Shown here: in pieces, positions 1 to 9,420 of the stretch | Layout of the letters: each line of letters starts with the position of its first letter | Position numbering within the stretch: position 1 is the stretch's first letter | Origin: Synergistetes bacterium ADurb.Bin155 | GTDB lineage: Bacteria > Synergistota > Synergistia > Synergistales > Thermovirgaceae | Length of the DNA stretch: 64,000 nucleotides | Assembly (NCBI GenBank): GCA_002070395.1 | Contig: MWDE01000003.1 | Coordinates: 1 to 64,000 of the forward strand | Direction: 5' to 3' | Position numbers and translations under genes: made by a program | The notes under the pieces: model-generated | What the model was told of the DNA's origin: nothing | Databases searched by the model: none | What the model saw: only the letters and a program-made list of their open reading frames with translations

Positions 1-155
1 AGCGATCTGCCATCCACGGCTCCTGTCCGATGCCGTTCGAGCCTGTATCTCAAGGTGCTTTCGTCCACGCAAAAGGTGGACGCTATATCCCTGATGCTTT
101 TGTGGTTTGCTAGTTCTTCCGCGCACATGATGTGATGCTCCTTTAGCTTAGCCAC
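1..155 (-). pseudogene. Transposase N-terminus, cut by window edge
   Basis: Reading leftward from a GTG near 155, about 51 codons encode a helix-turn-helix N-terminus (residues around KLKEHHIMCAEELANH, then SIRDIA and ESTLRYRLERHR). This is the usual start of an IS-element transposase that binds its own ends. It lies just inside a conserved element end at 102-288. The remainder is outside the window, so I cannot say whether this copy is intact. IS21-like is my best guess for the family; the evidence is only the HTH and its distance from the end. Confidence 0.5.
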
Positions 156-288
156 GGCCGGCACCCCCGTCCAGGTTCTTCCTGAACAAAGAATGCCATA
201 TCCGTTTACAAGACTTCACCTCAAAATTGTATCCATGTGCGGGAATCTGGATGTAAATTTAGATCCATCATATGAGTGTTGGTGACAG
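102..288 (-). repeat. IS end, copy 1 (direct repeat of 674-860)
   Basis: This 187-bp stretch recurs at 674-860 in the same orientation with no indels and only scattered mismatches. On the minus strand it begins CTGTCACCAACAC, runs through a non-coding leader and enters a transposase reading frame. It is therefore most simply the left end of an insertion sequence. Confidence 0.7.
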
Positions 289-673
289 TCCCCCCCGACT
301 TCGCTGAATACGTGGAGTTCTACAAAACGGGGATACCCTTCGTTTACAGGATACTTTTCATTAAAATCGGTGATAGCCTTTTCAACCTGTGATCTTGAGG
401 AGGGCAGGCACCCCATATTCGCCTTTTATCTTGATAGACCCGGGATGACTCCAACCAGGGGGCAAAGACCGGCGCCTTTTTGTCCAAACCATCGAAAAAA
501 GGCGATCCAGAATTTTACCCTCTTTATAGAATAGGAATAGGCCGTGGGTAAAAACTCTAAGAAAAACACCTGGTCCTTTAGGAACTGGATGTAAATTGAT
601 AACAGCGCTTGTCCATTGACATGTTTTTTGCAAGTCGAAATTCTCCACTTTTGCAAAACTTTTTCCCCAGTGC
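289..673. other. Unassigned spacer between two IS ends
   Basis: Between the two copies of the element end lies about 385 bp with no gene I recognise. A minus-strand reading frame (216-416, 66 codons) crosses into the repeat and could be the end of an older gene interrupted by the element. It resembles nothing I know. I see no promoter or structured RNA here. Confidence 0.4.
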
Positions 674-860
674 GTGGTTCGCAAGTTCTTCCGCACACAT
701 GATGTGATGCTCCTTTAGCTTTGTCGCGGCCGGCACCCCCGTCCAGGTTGGTCCTGAACAAAGAATGCCACGTCCGTTAACAAGACTTCACCTCAGGATA
801 ATATCCACGTGCGGGAATCTGAATGTAAATTTAGAATCATCATATGGGTGTTGGTGACAG
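674..860 (-). repeat. IS end, copy 2, with truncated transposase start
   Basis: This is the second copy of the 187-bp element end. Its transposase frame again starts with the KLKEHHIMCAEELANH segment, but after about 20 codons the similarity stops and the frame ends at an unrelated stop. It is a remnant left by partial deletion or by insertion of one element beside another. Confidence 0.65.
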
Positions 861-967
861 GGCGAGCAGCCCAGGCGAAGAGAGCAAGCTTTTAAAGGAA
901 CCCTATCTCATAAACATCATGTCATACCAGCGCTTTAACTCATATACATTTTCTTGCAAGCCAAAAT

Positions 968-993
968 AGTCCCCCAGGTTACCCTGGGGGACT
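968..993 (-). terminator. Hairpin terminating the TRAP operon
   Basis: A perfect 11-bp stem (AGTCCCCCAGG with CCTGGGGGACT, 4-nt loop) sits a few bases beyond the stop of the TRAP large permease on the minus strand, followed by ATTTT. The position suggests an intrinsic terminator; the T-tract is short. Confidence 0.6.
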
Positions 994-1004
994 TCCGACT
1001 ATTC

Positions 1005-2303
1005 CTAAAAATTTAGCAAGGTGGCTAAACTTGGAAACAAAATCAATACGATGACAGAGAAAAGGAAAGAAAGCCAATAGGGTAAACATCCTCTGGCAAT
1101 TTCTTTAATGCTGTCTCCCGAAATGGATTGTACAGCAAACAAAGTAACTCCAACGGGAGGTGTGATATTCCCAAATTGCACACTCAACATTAAAAATATT
1201 CCGAACCAAACTGGATGGAAACCCAATTTTACAGCGAAGGGCAACAAAATGGGAGTCATGACCATTATAATGCCCGCGCTATCCATAAACATCCCCAAAA
1301 TAAAGAGGAACAAGAATATTATGTGCATTTGAATCACAGGCGGTCCTGGCAAAACCTCCAAAGCGCTCAAAAGGAAATCACGCAATCCCAGAGCCGTTAG
1401 GGCAAAACCATAAGTCGAAGCCATCGCAATTATCAAAAGCAAACCTCCGCTTACCTTGCAAGTCAACAGGAGAGATTTGCTTAACATTTCCCAGGTAAGC
1501 TTCCTATTTGCAACACTAAGGACAATAGCCCCTACTACACCAAAACATCCAGCCTCAGTTGGTGTGCCAAAACCGAAATAAATCACACCTAGAATTATTG
1601 CAATTAAAAGAATCAGCGCCCATAGATTTTTGAAGGCAAAGAAAAAATCTTCCGTTATAGCTTTTTCCTTTTCTGACTTAGGCGGAACAACACTAGGATC
1701 TAATATAACCCAAAAGTAACTGACTAAAATGAAGAAAGCTGCCAAAATCAACCCCGGTACAATGCCAGCTATGAATAAACTGCCTAATGATACTGTTGTG
1801 ATTGAGCAAAAAAGAATCATTCCTACCGAGGGAGGGATCAAAGCGGACAAACATCCTCCCGATGCTAATGAACCGTAAGAAATGCTTTTTTTATAACCCC
1901 GTTTGGATAATTCAGGGATTGCAACGGTAGACATGGCACTCGTAGCTGCAATTGTTGAACCACAGCAGGCACCAAGAATAACGTTTGCCACTATATTGGA
2001 ATAAATTAATCCTCCGGTTAATCGTTCCATCAGTGGCGTAATACCATTGTACAGTTTATCGGTTGACCCTCCATAAATTAGCAAATATCCCATTAATACG
2101 AAAATCGGCAATGCTAACAAGTTGTAGTTAAACATCGCATTGTATGTAAGTATCGCGAAGTTTCCCCACAAACTTCCCCCCGAGAACAAGTACGCTACTA
2201 CTGCTGCGGTACCCATGGAAAAAGCGATGGGCCAGCCAATAAAAAGTAAAACGAGGAAGAAAACTACGAAAATAAGGAACAAAATCAATGGCGACAATGC
2301 CAT
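1005..2303 (-). CDS. dctM: TRAP transporter large permease (DctM)
   Basis: This 432-residue protein is hydrophobic throughout, with about a dozen membrane segments. It starts ALSPLILFLIFVVFFLVLLFIGWPIAFSM and has the family's typical blocks, such as ACCGSTIAATSAMSTVAIPEL, SGGCLSALIPPS and GNITPPVGVTLF near the C-terminus. DctM is the channel subunit of sodium-driven tripartite (TRAP) uptake systems for organic acids and amino-acid-like solutes. It lies 18 bp downstream of the small permease. The matching binding protein is further upstream at 4257-5414, separated by a decayed insertion sequence. Family assignment is secure; the substrate is unknown. Confidence 0.95.
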   Translation of the reverse strand: MALSPLILFLIFVVFFLVLLFIGWPIAFSMGTAAVVAYLFSGGSLWGNFAILTYNAMFNYNLLALPIFVLMGYLLIYGGSTDKLYNGITPLMERLTGGLIYSNIVANVILGACCGSTIAATSAMSTVAIPELSKRGYKKSISYGSLASGGCLSALIPPSVGMILFCSITTVSLGSLFIAGIVPGLILAAFFILVSYFWVILDPSVVPPKSEKEKAITEDFFFAFKNLWALILLIAIILGVIYFGFGTPTEAGCFGVVGAIVLSVANRKLTWEMLSKSLLLTCKVSGGLLLIIAMASTYGFALTALGLRDFLLSALEVLPGPPVIQMHIIFLFLFILGMFMDSAGIIMVMTPILLPFAVKLGFHPVWFGIFLMLSVQFGNITPPVGVTLFAVQSISGDSIKEIARGCLPYWLSFLFSVIVLILFPSLATLLNF

Positions 2304-2321
2304 GTCTCTTCACCCCTTTTG

Positions 2322-2825
2322 TTAATTCGGGTAAATTTCTCTGTTTGTCACCACGCCTGAAATAAACTTTTCCGACGCGGTCAATACAAGCATGCCCCAG
2401 CTGATCAAGGCAAGAAGATGAAAAGGCCACTCCAGAATTCCTGTCATTCTGTACGCCTTGCCCAATTTGAAAGACGAGAAAAAAAGAAACCTATACCAGA
2501 TATAGAAGCAAAAGGTCGCAAATATAATTGTCAAGAGGTGGTTTAGTATTTTCGTTTTTTCCCGGACATTTTCAGGCAACATGTTTACTACAAAATCACA
2601 GGATAGATGAGCATCGATTTCGTAAAGATAACTTATGCTCAAAACAACAAACAAATACATACCCATTCCGCCATATTCGTTCACCGTAAAAAGAGAAACC
2701 CCAATAAATTTTCTTACTATACTTTCAATAAACAACATCGCAATTAATATAACCATCGCAGCTATGGATATTTCCCTAAGTATTTGCCTCATTCTCTTTA
2801 GTGATTTAGAAAACGAATTCACCAT
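2322..2825 (-). CDS. dctQ: TRAP transporter small permease (DctQ)
   Basis: About 167 residues with four predicted membrane segments, typical of DctQ, which joins DctM to form the membrane complex. The start is placed at MVNSFSKSLKRMRQ because AAAGGAGTG lies just upstream; an upstream in-frame ATG at 2861 would add 12 residues without a good ribosome binding site. Conserved features include the ESIVRKFIGVS segment after the first helix, the acidic region around HLSCDFVV and a final EKFISG tail. It precedes dctM in an operon. Its own upstream region has been altered by the IS5-type remnant, so its present promoter is uncertain. Confidence 0.92.
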   Translation of the reverse strand: MVNSFSKSLKRMRQILREISIAAMVILIAMLFIESIVRKFIGVSLFTVNEYGGMGMYLFVVLSISYLYEIDAHLSCDFVVNMLPENVREKTKILNHLLTIIFATFCFYIWYRFLFFSSFKLGKAYRMTGILEWPFHLLALISWGMLVLTASEKFISGVVTNREIYPN

Positions 2826-3049
2826 GATCACTCCTTTCACTAACTTCTCAGAAAAAGTCAAAACCTTCGGAAATCACGCTATTCCTTGTTAATTTCCTCT
2901 TCAATCTCACAAAAATCCTTTTTTAAGTAACTTCTGAAAAAGGCCTCTTGAAACGGACCTGGGTCTAGTAAAATATGGTTGTGACAGCCTTGGTTTGTCC
3001 ATTCCAGTCTTTTGTTCGGACATACCATTCTCCGGGGAGCTGATCCTGC

Positions 3050-3805
3050 TTGAAGGGTCAGAAAAGACTTGCCAACGCCATGACCTTCGAGAAGTACAAA
3101 AAGCCCATAAGGCGGGAGCAGTTTCTGGCCGAGATGGAACAGGTCGGCCCCTGGAAGGAACTCTGCGCCCTCGTAGAACCCTACTATCTCAAGTCGGGAA
3201 GGGGCAGATCTCCCCTAGGGCTGGAACGGATGCTTCGGATCCATTTCCTGCAGAGTTCACTTCAACTTCAGCGACCCCGGAGCCGAAGAAGCGTCCTACG
3301 ACATGGGGTCCATAGGACGGTTTGTTGGGATAGACCTCGGCAAAGAGGTGAGTTCCGGACGAAAGGGCGATCTGCAAGTTCCGCTACCTTCTCAAGGCCC
3401 ATGACCTTGGCGGGAGAATCTTCAGGGAGGTCAACGCCCACCTTGAATCCAGCGGTATGAGACTCTCCGAGGGTAGCATCGTTGACGCCACCGCCATCAA
3501 TACCCCGGCTTCGACGAAGAACGCGGATAACACGAACAGAAGGCCCACCAGAAACAGGAAGCTCACGGAAGATGAGAAAGAAAGGAACAGCATGTTTTCC
3601 AAGACCTGCGTCAGGGTGGAGCACGTCTTCGGTGTGGCAAGAACATATCCCGATACAGGAAGGTTCGCTACAAGGGTCTTGCGAAGAACACCAACGGCAT
3701 CCATGTTCTTTTTGCATTGTCGAACCTTTACATGTTCAGGAGGGTGCTACTCTTGCTCCTTGAGGGGCATAGCATCCCAGAATATAGGGGAAAAAACCGA
3801 AGATA
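3050..3805 (+). pseudogene. Decayed IS5-family transposase
   Basis: A transposase of the IS5 type can be read in pieces. The N-terminal part (FEKYKKPIRREQF, then GPWKELCALVEPYYLKSGRG and LGLERMLRIHFLQ) begins at 3080. A frameshift near 3260 continues it as FNFSDPGAEEASYDM. A further jump gives the KFRYLLKAHDLGGRIF and SEGSIVDATAINTPAS segments, and the C-terminal part around the 3650-3800 region again needs a frame change (RYKGLAKNTNGIHVLFALSNLYM). The central catalytic section is shortened. With at least three frame changes it cannot make an active enzyme. It lies on the plus strand inside the minus-strand TRAP operon, between dctP and dctQ. Confidence 0.88.
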
Positions 3806-4154
3806 AGGCAACGGGACGAAACTGCTTTCCGAAGTCCTTGTTACAATCGTCAAAAGGCCATAAAAGCCTGATTTATCCACAGGAAACAGATACGACTGTC
3901 AAGGTCCTGATATTGTTACTATCAAGTACTATCGTCCGAAGTTTACTTAAATTTACGAATCCTGCTCACATTTAATGGCATAAAAAACATTTCAAGATCT
4001 TGATTGACAGAGTGAATTATATTAGAAGCAATAACATTAAAAACTCTTTTAAGATAATATTATTGTTCCTTCATAAGTAAATCTTGAACTTTTCTAAATT
4101 CTGCTGTTCCCCTTTGTATATTTCTGTTCATGCAATTGATGATAATTAAGAAAG
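3806..4154. other. AT-rich spacer downstream of dctP
   Basis: About 350 bp of AT-rich sequence between the transposase remnant and the terminator hairpin of dctP. I find no reading frame with protein-like composition and no recognisable RNA. It may contain the far end of the IS5-type element, but I could not identify matching inverted repeats. Confidence 0.4.
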
Positions 4155-4203
4155 GCCACGGCAACAAAGTATGGTCATGCGAGTATGTCCATGTTGCCGT
4201 GGC
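4155..4203 (-). terminator. Long stem-loop after dctP
   Basis: A perfect 12-bp stem (GCCACGGCAACA with TGTTGCCGTGGC) with a 25-nt loop lies about 55 bp beyond the dctP stop, followed on the minus strand by CTTTCTTAATT. Such stem-loops between dctP and dctQM commonly end or stabilise the abundant binding-protein message. Confidence 0.6.
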
Positions 4204-4256
4204 TCTCAAATCAAAACAGGTTTCTTTTTTTCCCCTTATTTCTATTCCAGGAGTAA

Positions 4257-5414
4257 TTATTTATCCTCAATAACCCATTCATCCAGAGACATGAACGCAG
4301 GTTGATTCAACCCCGGATAGTCCTGTTTTGCTTTCAGCAGGGTTTCCAGCATCAAATTGGCCTTTTCGGCGTTATACCCGTCAAGGCTATCTATCCACTT
4401 CTTAAGTCCTATCATGTTCTGATCCTGGATCTTTTTCATGAGGAGGGGAACCCGGACAATTACATTTCCCTTACTCTGGAAAAACTTTATGCAATCTTTT
4501 GCCGATAAGATCCCACCAGGTCCGGGGCAGAAATCGGACTGATTCAGCCATACTTCTTCCTCAAGGAACCTTTTATGCTCTTGACTTGCCCTAATTAAAC
4601 CCGCCTGGACATCTTCCGGCAAAGCGTCGAAAGCTTTTTGGCTGCAGAGTAATCCCCACCAACTGCCAATGATGGGTTCAAATGCATAGAAATATTTGGC
4701 TATTTCATAGTAATTGTTGGTGTAGCCAGCTTGCTCACTCTGGATAGCGCCATCCACGAGTCCTGTCTGCAAACCCTGATAGGTCTCAGGACCAGGCAAA
4801 AACATTGTGGCAAATCCCAATTCATCAAAAACGTAGCGCCTAGCCAGGTCGAAAAAGATCCTTATTTTTGTGCCCTTAAAATCGCTCCACTTTTTAATTT
4901 CCTTGTTCATCCAAATTCCTTCAAATCCGACCTTGGGACCACAAGGGAAAAAGGCCAGCGGAACCACACCGCCGAACTCCTTTATTTCTTGTTCCATGAT
5001 CGGGTTAGCCACTTTGTCGACAGCTAGAAGTTGTTCCCAATTATCAAACAAAGCGTAAAAGTCGTTAAAACTCCACCACTCTCTTCCAGTTTCCACTTTA
5101 TTCAAAGCGGCGGAAAACTCGGCGGATTCCAGAAGCCCGTCACGCAGGGCAGCCATTATTTCGTCGCCCCTATAACCCAGGGTACCATTATAATAAATAT
5201 TGATTTTCAATTGCCCATTAGTTTCTTCCCACACCCTGTCCGCCCAGGCCTGTACATGGCTACCGCCGTTGAAATAGCTTTTGTCATAGGCGGTATGGTA
5301 ATTCCAAGTTATAACCTTTTTGGCAGCCAAAGCAGATTGTGCAAACAGGCCAACCAAAAGAGACAAGGCTATTAGCGCGACGAAAACACCCTTACTCCTT
5401 TTCCACTGAAACAT
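4257..5414 (-). CDS. dctP: TRAP transporter substrate-binding protein (DctP)
   Basis: A 385-residue periplasmic solute receptor. It has a signal peptide (positive start MFQWKRSK, hydrophobic core, cleavage after QSALA near residue 30). The mature part has DctP-family blocks: the NGTLGYRGDEIMAALRDG region, GTKIRIFFDLARR around residues 190-200 with the arginine that usually binds the carboxylate of the ligand, and PETYQGLQTGLVDGAI shortly after. In transcription order it follows the M19-like gene and precedes dctQ and dctM, with an IS5-family remnant now in between. The operon partner suggests a peptide- or amino-acid-derived carboxylate, but this is inference. Confidence 0.93.
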   Translation of the reverse strand: MFQWKRSKGVFVALIALSLLVGLFAQSALAAKKVITWNYHTAYDKSYFNGGSHVQAWADRVWEETNGQLKINIYYNGTLGYRGDEIMAALRDGLLESAEFSAALNKVETGREWWSFNDFYALFDNWEQLLAVDKVANPIMEQEIKEFGGVVPLAFFPCGPKVGFEGIWMNKEIKKWSDFKGTKIRIFFDLARRYVFDELGFATMFLPGPETYQGLQTGLVDGAIQSEQAGYTNNYYEIAKYFYAFEPIIGSWWGLLCSQKAFDALPEDVQAGLIRASQEHKRFLEEEVWLNQSDFCPGPGGILSAKDCIKFFQSKGNVIVRVPLLMKKIQDQNMIGLKKWIDSLDGYNAEKANLMLETLLKAKQDYPGLNQPAFMSLDEWVIEDK

Positions 5415-5558
5415 TCACATTCCCTCCCTTTTCTCACCAGGTCTTTAATTACGTGATAAAGGACAAAGAGAGAAACCTGTTACCAAAAAGCCTTCATGAG
5501 TCCCCTTTCTGAATAAAATTTTTTTAAAGGATTATTCGATTTGCTGCTAGTAAAAAAA

Positions 5559-6578
5559 TTATCCTAATACATCCTGTAGAACCCTCATAAAATTAAGGCC
5601 TAAAATCTTTTTGATATCCTGTTCTGAATAACCGCGATCAAGCAATAGCTCGGTAATAGTAAACACCTGATCATATTCGACAATGCCATCATCATTTACG
5701 AAAATATTTCTCCAGGTCCAGCCATCCTGGGGGCCAGCCGGTTTCAGGTTCGGGTTACCGACAAGCCAAGCGTCATATTCCTCTTTGGTCCAAAGGGAAA
5801 AGTCCGATCCAATGGCCACGTGGTCAACGCCTACGAGGTTCACTACATAATCGATGCAATTGACAAATTCATCCCAAGTCGGCCTGGTGTCTTTCGTAAG
5901 AAGAGGCATGTAAGAACAAATGCCCATTACTCCTCCTTTTGCAGCCATTGCCTTTATCTGTTCATCGGTTTTGTTCCTGGCATGGTCGCATAAAGCTCTC
6001 GGATTTGTATGGGTAAACACCACTGGCGCCTTCGAATACTTGATGGCATCCATGGTGACCTGGTAGGCACAGTGAGAAAGATCAATTAGCATCCCCTGAT
6101 TGTTCATTTCCTCGATTACTTTTATACCGAAAGAGCTAAGGCCTCCGTCGGTCCTCTCCCCACATCCCTCGCCAATGAGGTTCTGCCATGTATAAGTGGG
6201 TTGGAAAATGGTCATCCCTAATTTCTTGTAAATTCCAAGAAAGTTGACATCATCCCCGATAATGGTTCCATCTTGGGTTCCCATCATTATTCCGACTTTC
6301 TTTTCCCTTTTTGCTCTTTCGATATCTTTTACGTTTCTGACCAAAAGCATTTTGTCATTGCGTTTTTCTATCATCTTGTTCCATTCTTCCACTTTCACTA
6401 AACCGACAGCTGGTGTGTCATTAGAACCCACAACCGTCATATTAACCGCTGCCACACCAACAGAAATCATACTGTCAACAAAATTTTCAAAATAATATGA
6501 TCTCTGAGAATAACCCAGTCCATCAACAATTATCGATTCCTGGTGAATTTTCCTTGCTTTTTCCTTAGACACTGTCAT
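5559..6578 (-). CDS. Membrane-dipeptidase (M19)-like protein, atypical metal site
   Basis: 339 residues with the overall sequence of renal/membrane dipeptidases (peptidase family M19, a TIM-barrel amidohydrolase). Recognisable parts are LIDLSHCAYQ and PVVFTHTNPRALCDHARN, which contribute two histidine ligands, and HVAIGSDFSLW near the C-terminus. The N-terminal HxD zinc motif is replaced by VDGLGYS, and the bridging glutamate of the usual EG(G/A) motif is replaced by glutamine in GTQDG. The enzyme may use one metal or none, or act on a different substrate such as a cyclic amide or lactone. It is the first gene before dctP, about 145 bp upstream, and is likely co-transcribed with it. Confidence 0.82.
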   Translation of the reverse strand: MTVSKEKARKIHQESIIVDGLGYSQRSYYFENFVDSMISVGVAAVNMTVVGSNDTPAVGLVKVEEWNKMIEKRNDKMLLVRNVKDIERAKREKKVGIMMGTQDGTIIGDDVNFLGIYKKLGMTIFQPTYTWQNLIGEGCGERTDGGLSSFGIKVIEEMNNQGMLIDLSHCAYQVTMDAIKYSKAPVVFTHTNPRALCDHARNKTDEQIKAMAAKGGVMGICSYMPLLTKDTRPTWDEFVNCIDYVVNLVGVDHVAIGSDFSLWTKEEYDAWLVGNPNLKPAGPQDGWTWRNIFVNDDGIVEYDQVFTITELLLDRGYSEQDIKKILGLNFMRVLQDVLG

Positions 6579-7278
6579 CCGCTCCCTTTCCTTTAAATTT
6601 GTCGAGCTGGAACCGTAACGTATTTACCTTTCACTTGCCCCCTTTGAATAGGATTTCTTTCCACTAGGTAATTTAGCCCTAAATGATAATCAAAAATTAA
6701 AACTTAGGGATCTTTCAAAATAAATCCTAATTGGGATTTTTCCATATTTTGTGGAGCGAGGGAATTCACACTTTTCCGTTGTTTGTTTTCTCGGAAAGAA
6801 TGAGGGGGCAACTAGAATCTCACTAAAATTTCCCAGAGATGGGTTGTTTTTGCGGAGTAATTGACAACATGAATTTCGGCCCGGATCGGATGTTCTCTCA
6901 AAATTTTTCATTTTTCGCCTCAGAAAAAGAATATTGAAATTCAGTAAATCAAGGATGTCCAATACCCTTTATGTTAGCCAACAGAGAACACATTTCTCCT
7001 CTATAGAACATCAAACAACATTTTTTCCTACTGGATCGCTTTTGTCAAGTTCAAGTTTGAAATTCATGGGGAGAGGAAATGCCCTAAGAAGCGAAGAAAT
7101 CGCGAAATATTGGCTTTCGACATACTTCTTCGATTTTCTCCCCGAATTCTTCTCCTGAGATCGCCCATAGAGTATGCAGGTTTTTTGATATGATACTTCC
7201 TAATAATCGAATGTGCTCCGGCGAAAACCGTATCTCGCCACATATGAATGGATTTGCCAAATAAAAGGAGGTTGCTTG
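6579..7278. other. 700-bp AT-rich divergent intergenic region
   Basis: This gap separates the minus-strand M19-like gene from the plus-strand aldehyde oxidoreductase gene and must carry both promoters. A TATGAT at 7189-7194 could be a -10 element for the oxidoreductase, without a convincing -35 partner. Short open frames on both strands look like chance. I recognise no regulator, RNA or repeat here. The length would accommodate a decayed gene. Confidence 0.35.
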
Positions 7279-9144
7279 ATGTCTTTCTGGAAGGGCAAGA
7301 GGATTTGGGTAGATCTAACCAGAGGGGAGACTACCTCGGAAACGCTTTCAGAATCGTACGCCCGTAAATGGGGCGGCATGAGAGGGCTCGCACTTCCTGT
7401 CATGCTCGAAAAAATCAATCGGGACACAGACCCTCTCGGCCCTGAGAATGTAATGATTGTGGCCTCTGGCCTCTTAAACGGACTCGGATTTCCCGGAGTA
7501 TGCCGTTACGGAGTGTATGCAAAGAGCCCTCTTACAGGAGGGTTCGGCGGGAGTGATGCCGGTGGATACTTCGGTCCCGGAATCAGGAAACAGGGAGTTG
7601 AAGCTATAGTCACAACTGGCTCTTCAGATAAACCTGTCTACCTCTGGATCGAAAACGGCAGAGTGGCAATCTATGACGCCTCGAACATCTGGAATCTCGA
7701 GACTGGACCAACCCTCGAAAAACTTAAAGAAAAACATGGAAATATCACAGCTATTTTGATTGGCCCTGCTGGTGAAAACCTCGTGAGGTATGCCTGTATT
7801 CTCAACGACCTTCATCATGCAAACGGCAGAACAGGCATGGGAGCCGTAATGGGATCCAAGAAAATTAAGGCCTTTGTTACGCCTTATCCCAAAGCTATTG
7901 ATGCCACCGAAACCGAACTTCTCCGTGAGATGCAGAAAGCTTTTTCTGGATGGAAGGACGAACCCCTTTCCTGGAACCTCCATCTTTTTGGAACCTCCGT
8001 CGGTGTAGAAGCAAACAACAAGGATGGATTACTACCCACACGGAATTTTAAAAGGTCCTCCTTCGAAGGCGCTTCCAGAATCGGTGGCAAAACCATGACA
8101 GAGACAATGCTTCAAGGCCAATTTGGATGTTTCGCTTGTCCTATACGATGCAAAAGAATTGTCGGAGGAGGAAAATATGATACTGATCCCGCCTATGGCG
8201 GACCAGAATACGAGACTCTTGGGGCTTTGGGATCGGTCTGCTGCATTGATGACCTCCACGCGATCACCAAGGGCCACGAAATCTGTAACCGTCACGGGAT
8301 AGACACCATTTCCGCTGGGATGACCATAGCCTGGCTCATGGAATGTGTCGAAGAGGGTGTAATCACCAAGGAAGAGTCCGGCATCAATGGTTTTGGCGAT
8401 GCGGAAGGAATGTTGGATTTACTTGACAAGATCGCAAGTCGCCAAGGTATTGGAGACCTTCTAGCCGAAGGATCCGTCAGAGCTGCCCAAAAATTGGGAA
8501 AAGGAAGCAATAACTTTACCCTTGCCGTTAAAGGCCAAGAACTTCCTATGCATGATCCAAGGGGGAAAAAGGGGGTTGCTTTAGGATATGCTTTTTCCCC
8601 GACTGGAGCCGACCATATGCAATTTGCCCACGATCCGCTTTTTGTTTACCCTGAAGGCCTACCCATGCAAAATCTCAAATCTTTAGGAGTCCTAGATCCG
8701 ATGAACCCCTTAAGCCTGAATGCAGACAAGGTAAGAGCAGTAATTTATTTATGGTTTTCATGGGCGGTTTTAAATCATCTTGGGGGCTGTTACTTTGTTT
8801 TTGGACCAAGGAGCTATTTCCCCGTATTCAAGATGCATTATTTGGTAAAGTCCGCATTGGGCTGGGAAACAAGCCTTTGGGAACTCATGAAAATGGGTGA
8901 GCGCGGCTTGAATGCTGCTCGCCTTTTCAACCTTAAAATGGGGCTTGAAGCGACTGATGACGTTCTACCGAAGAGATTGTCTGAGCCACTCTCGGAGGGT
9001 GCTTTCAAAGGTAGTTCCATCAGCGAGAATGAATTTTCAATTGTCAAATCTCTCCATTACGGGATGATGGGATGGGACCAAACTGGAATTCCTCGCAAGG
9101 AGAAACTTATGGAGCTAGGTATTAGCGAATTAAAAAATTTGTGA
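7279..9144 (+). CDS. Tungsten/molybdenum aldehyde:ferredoxin oxidoreductase
   Basis: 621 residues. The start at MSFWKGKRIWVDLT is set by AAAAGGAGG 8 bp upstream; an in-frame ATG at 7213 lacks such a site. The N-terminal domain contains the pterin-cofactor region (GFPGVCRYGVYAKSPLTGG, then FGPGIRKQGVEAIV). The [4Fe-4S] cysteines are CFACPIRC near residue 290, with a distant fourth cysteine, probably in LGGCYF. This family oxidises aldehydes to acids, or reduces acids, using ferredoxin. In amino-acid fermenters it handles aldehydes derived from 2-oxo acids. The substrate cannot be read from sequence. It is monocistronic and in the AT-rich segment. Confidence 0.93.
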   Translation: MSFWKGKRIWVDLTRGETTSETLSESYARKWGGMRGLALPVMLEKINRDTDPLGPENVMIVASGLLNGLGFPGVCRYGVYAKSPLTGGFGGSDAGGYFGPGIRKQGVEAIVTTGSSDKPVYLWIENGRVAIYDASNIWNLETGPTLEKLKEKHGNITAILIGPAGENLVRYACILNDLHHANGRTGMGAVMGSKKIKAFVTPYPKAIDATETELLREMQKAFSGWKDEPLSWNLHLFGTSVGVEANNKDGLLPTRNFKRSSFEGASRIGGKTMTETMLQGQFGCFACPIRCKRIVGGGKYDTDPAYGGPEYETLGALGSVCCIDDLHAITKGHEICNRHGIDTISAGMTIAWLMECVEEGVITKEESGINGFGDAEGMLDLLDKIASRQGIGDLLAEGSVRAAQKLGKGSNNFTLAVKGQELPMHDPRGKKGVALGYAFSPTGADHMQFAHDPLFVYPEGLPMQNLKSLGVLDPMNPLSLNADKVRAVIYLWFSWAVLNHLGGCYFVFGPRSYFPVFKMHYLVKSALGWETSLWELMKMGERGLNAARLFNLKMGLEATDDVLPKRLSEPLSEGAFKGSSISENEFSIVKSLHYGMMGWDQTGIPRKEKLMELGISELKNL

Positions 9145-9420
9145 TAACGTAAAAAAATAAATTCGAGCCAGGTAATGTAAACAAATTTAAAAAAATGCCT
9201 CTTTATATTATTAAAATATAAAATACAATCGCGACTGCCGCTTTAGGTTTCAAGGTCCCGTTGGATAAATGCATAACGATAAGGTTGGTCCTATGGACTC
9301 AGGAACCAATCTGCAAGAGGAAAAAGGAAAGAAGTCTTACTTCTATCCACCCAACGGGTGGAAGATTATCTTTGCAGCTTCCTTAAATTATCTCAATTCA
9401 AGCATTCCTTAAAAATCGAC
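9145..9420. other. Convergent intergenic spacer
   Basis: 276 bp between convergent genes. It contains a short hairpin (CCACCC-AAC-GGGTGG, 9348-9362) and an imperfect one around 9282-9312 that could act as terminators. No gene or known RNA is seen. Confidence 0.35.

Noticed and set aside
2935-3850. Terminal inverted repeats of the IS5-type remnant
   Set aside because: Candidate ends near 2935 and 3850 share only short AAAAGGCC-like matches; no target duplication could be recognised.
6690-7158. Two short frames in the M19/AOR gap
   Set aside because: No ribosome binding sites, no recognisable motifs, and composition typical of AT-rich non-coding DNA.
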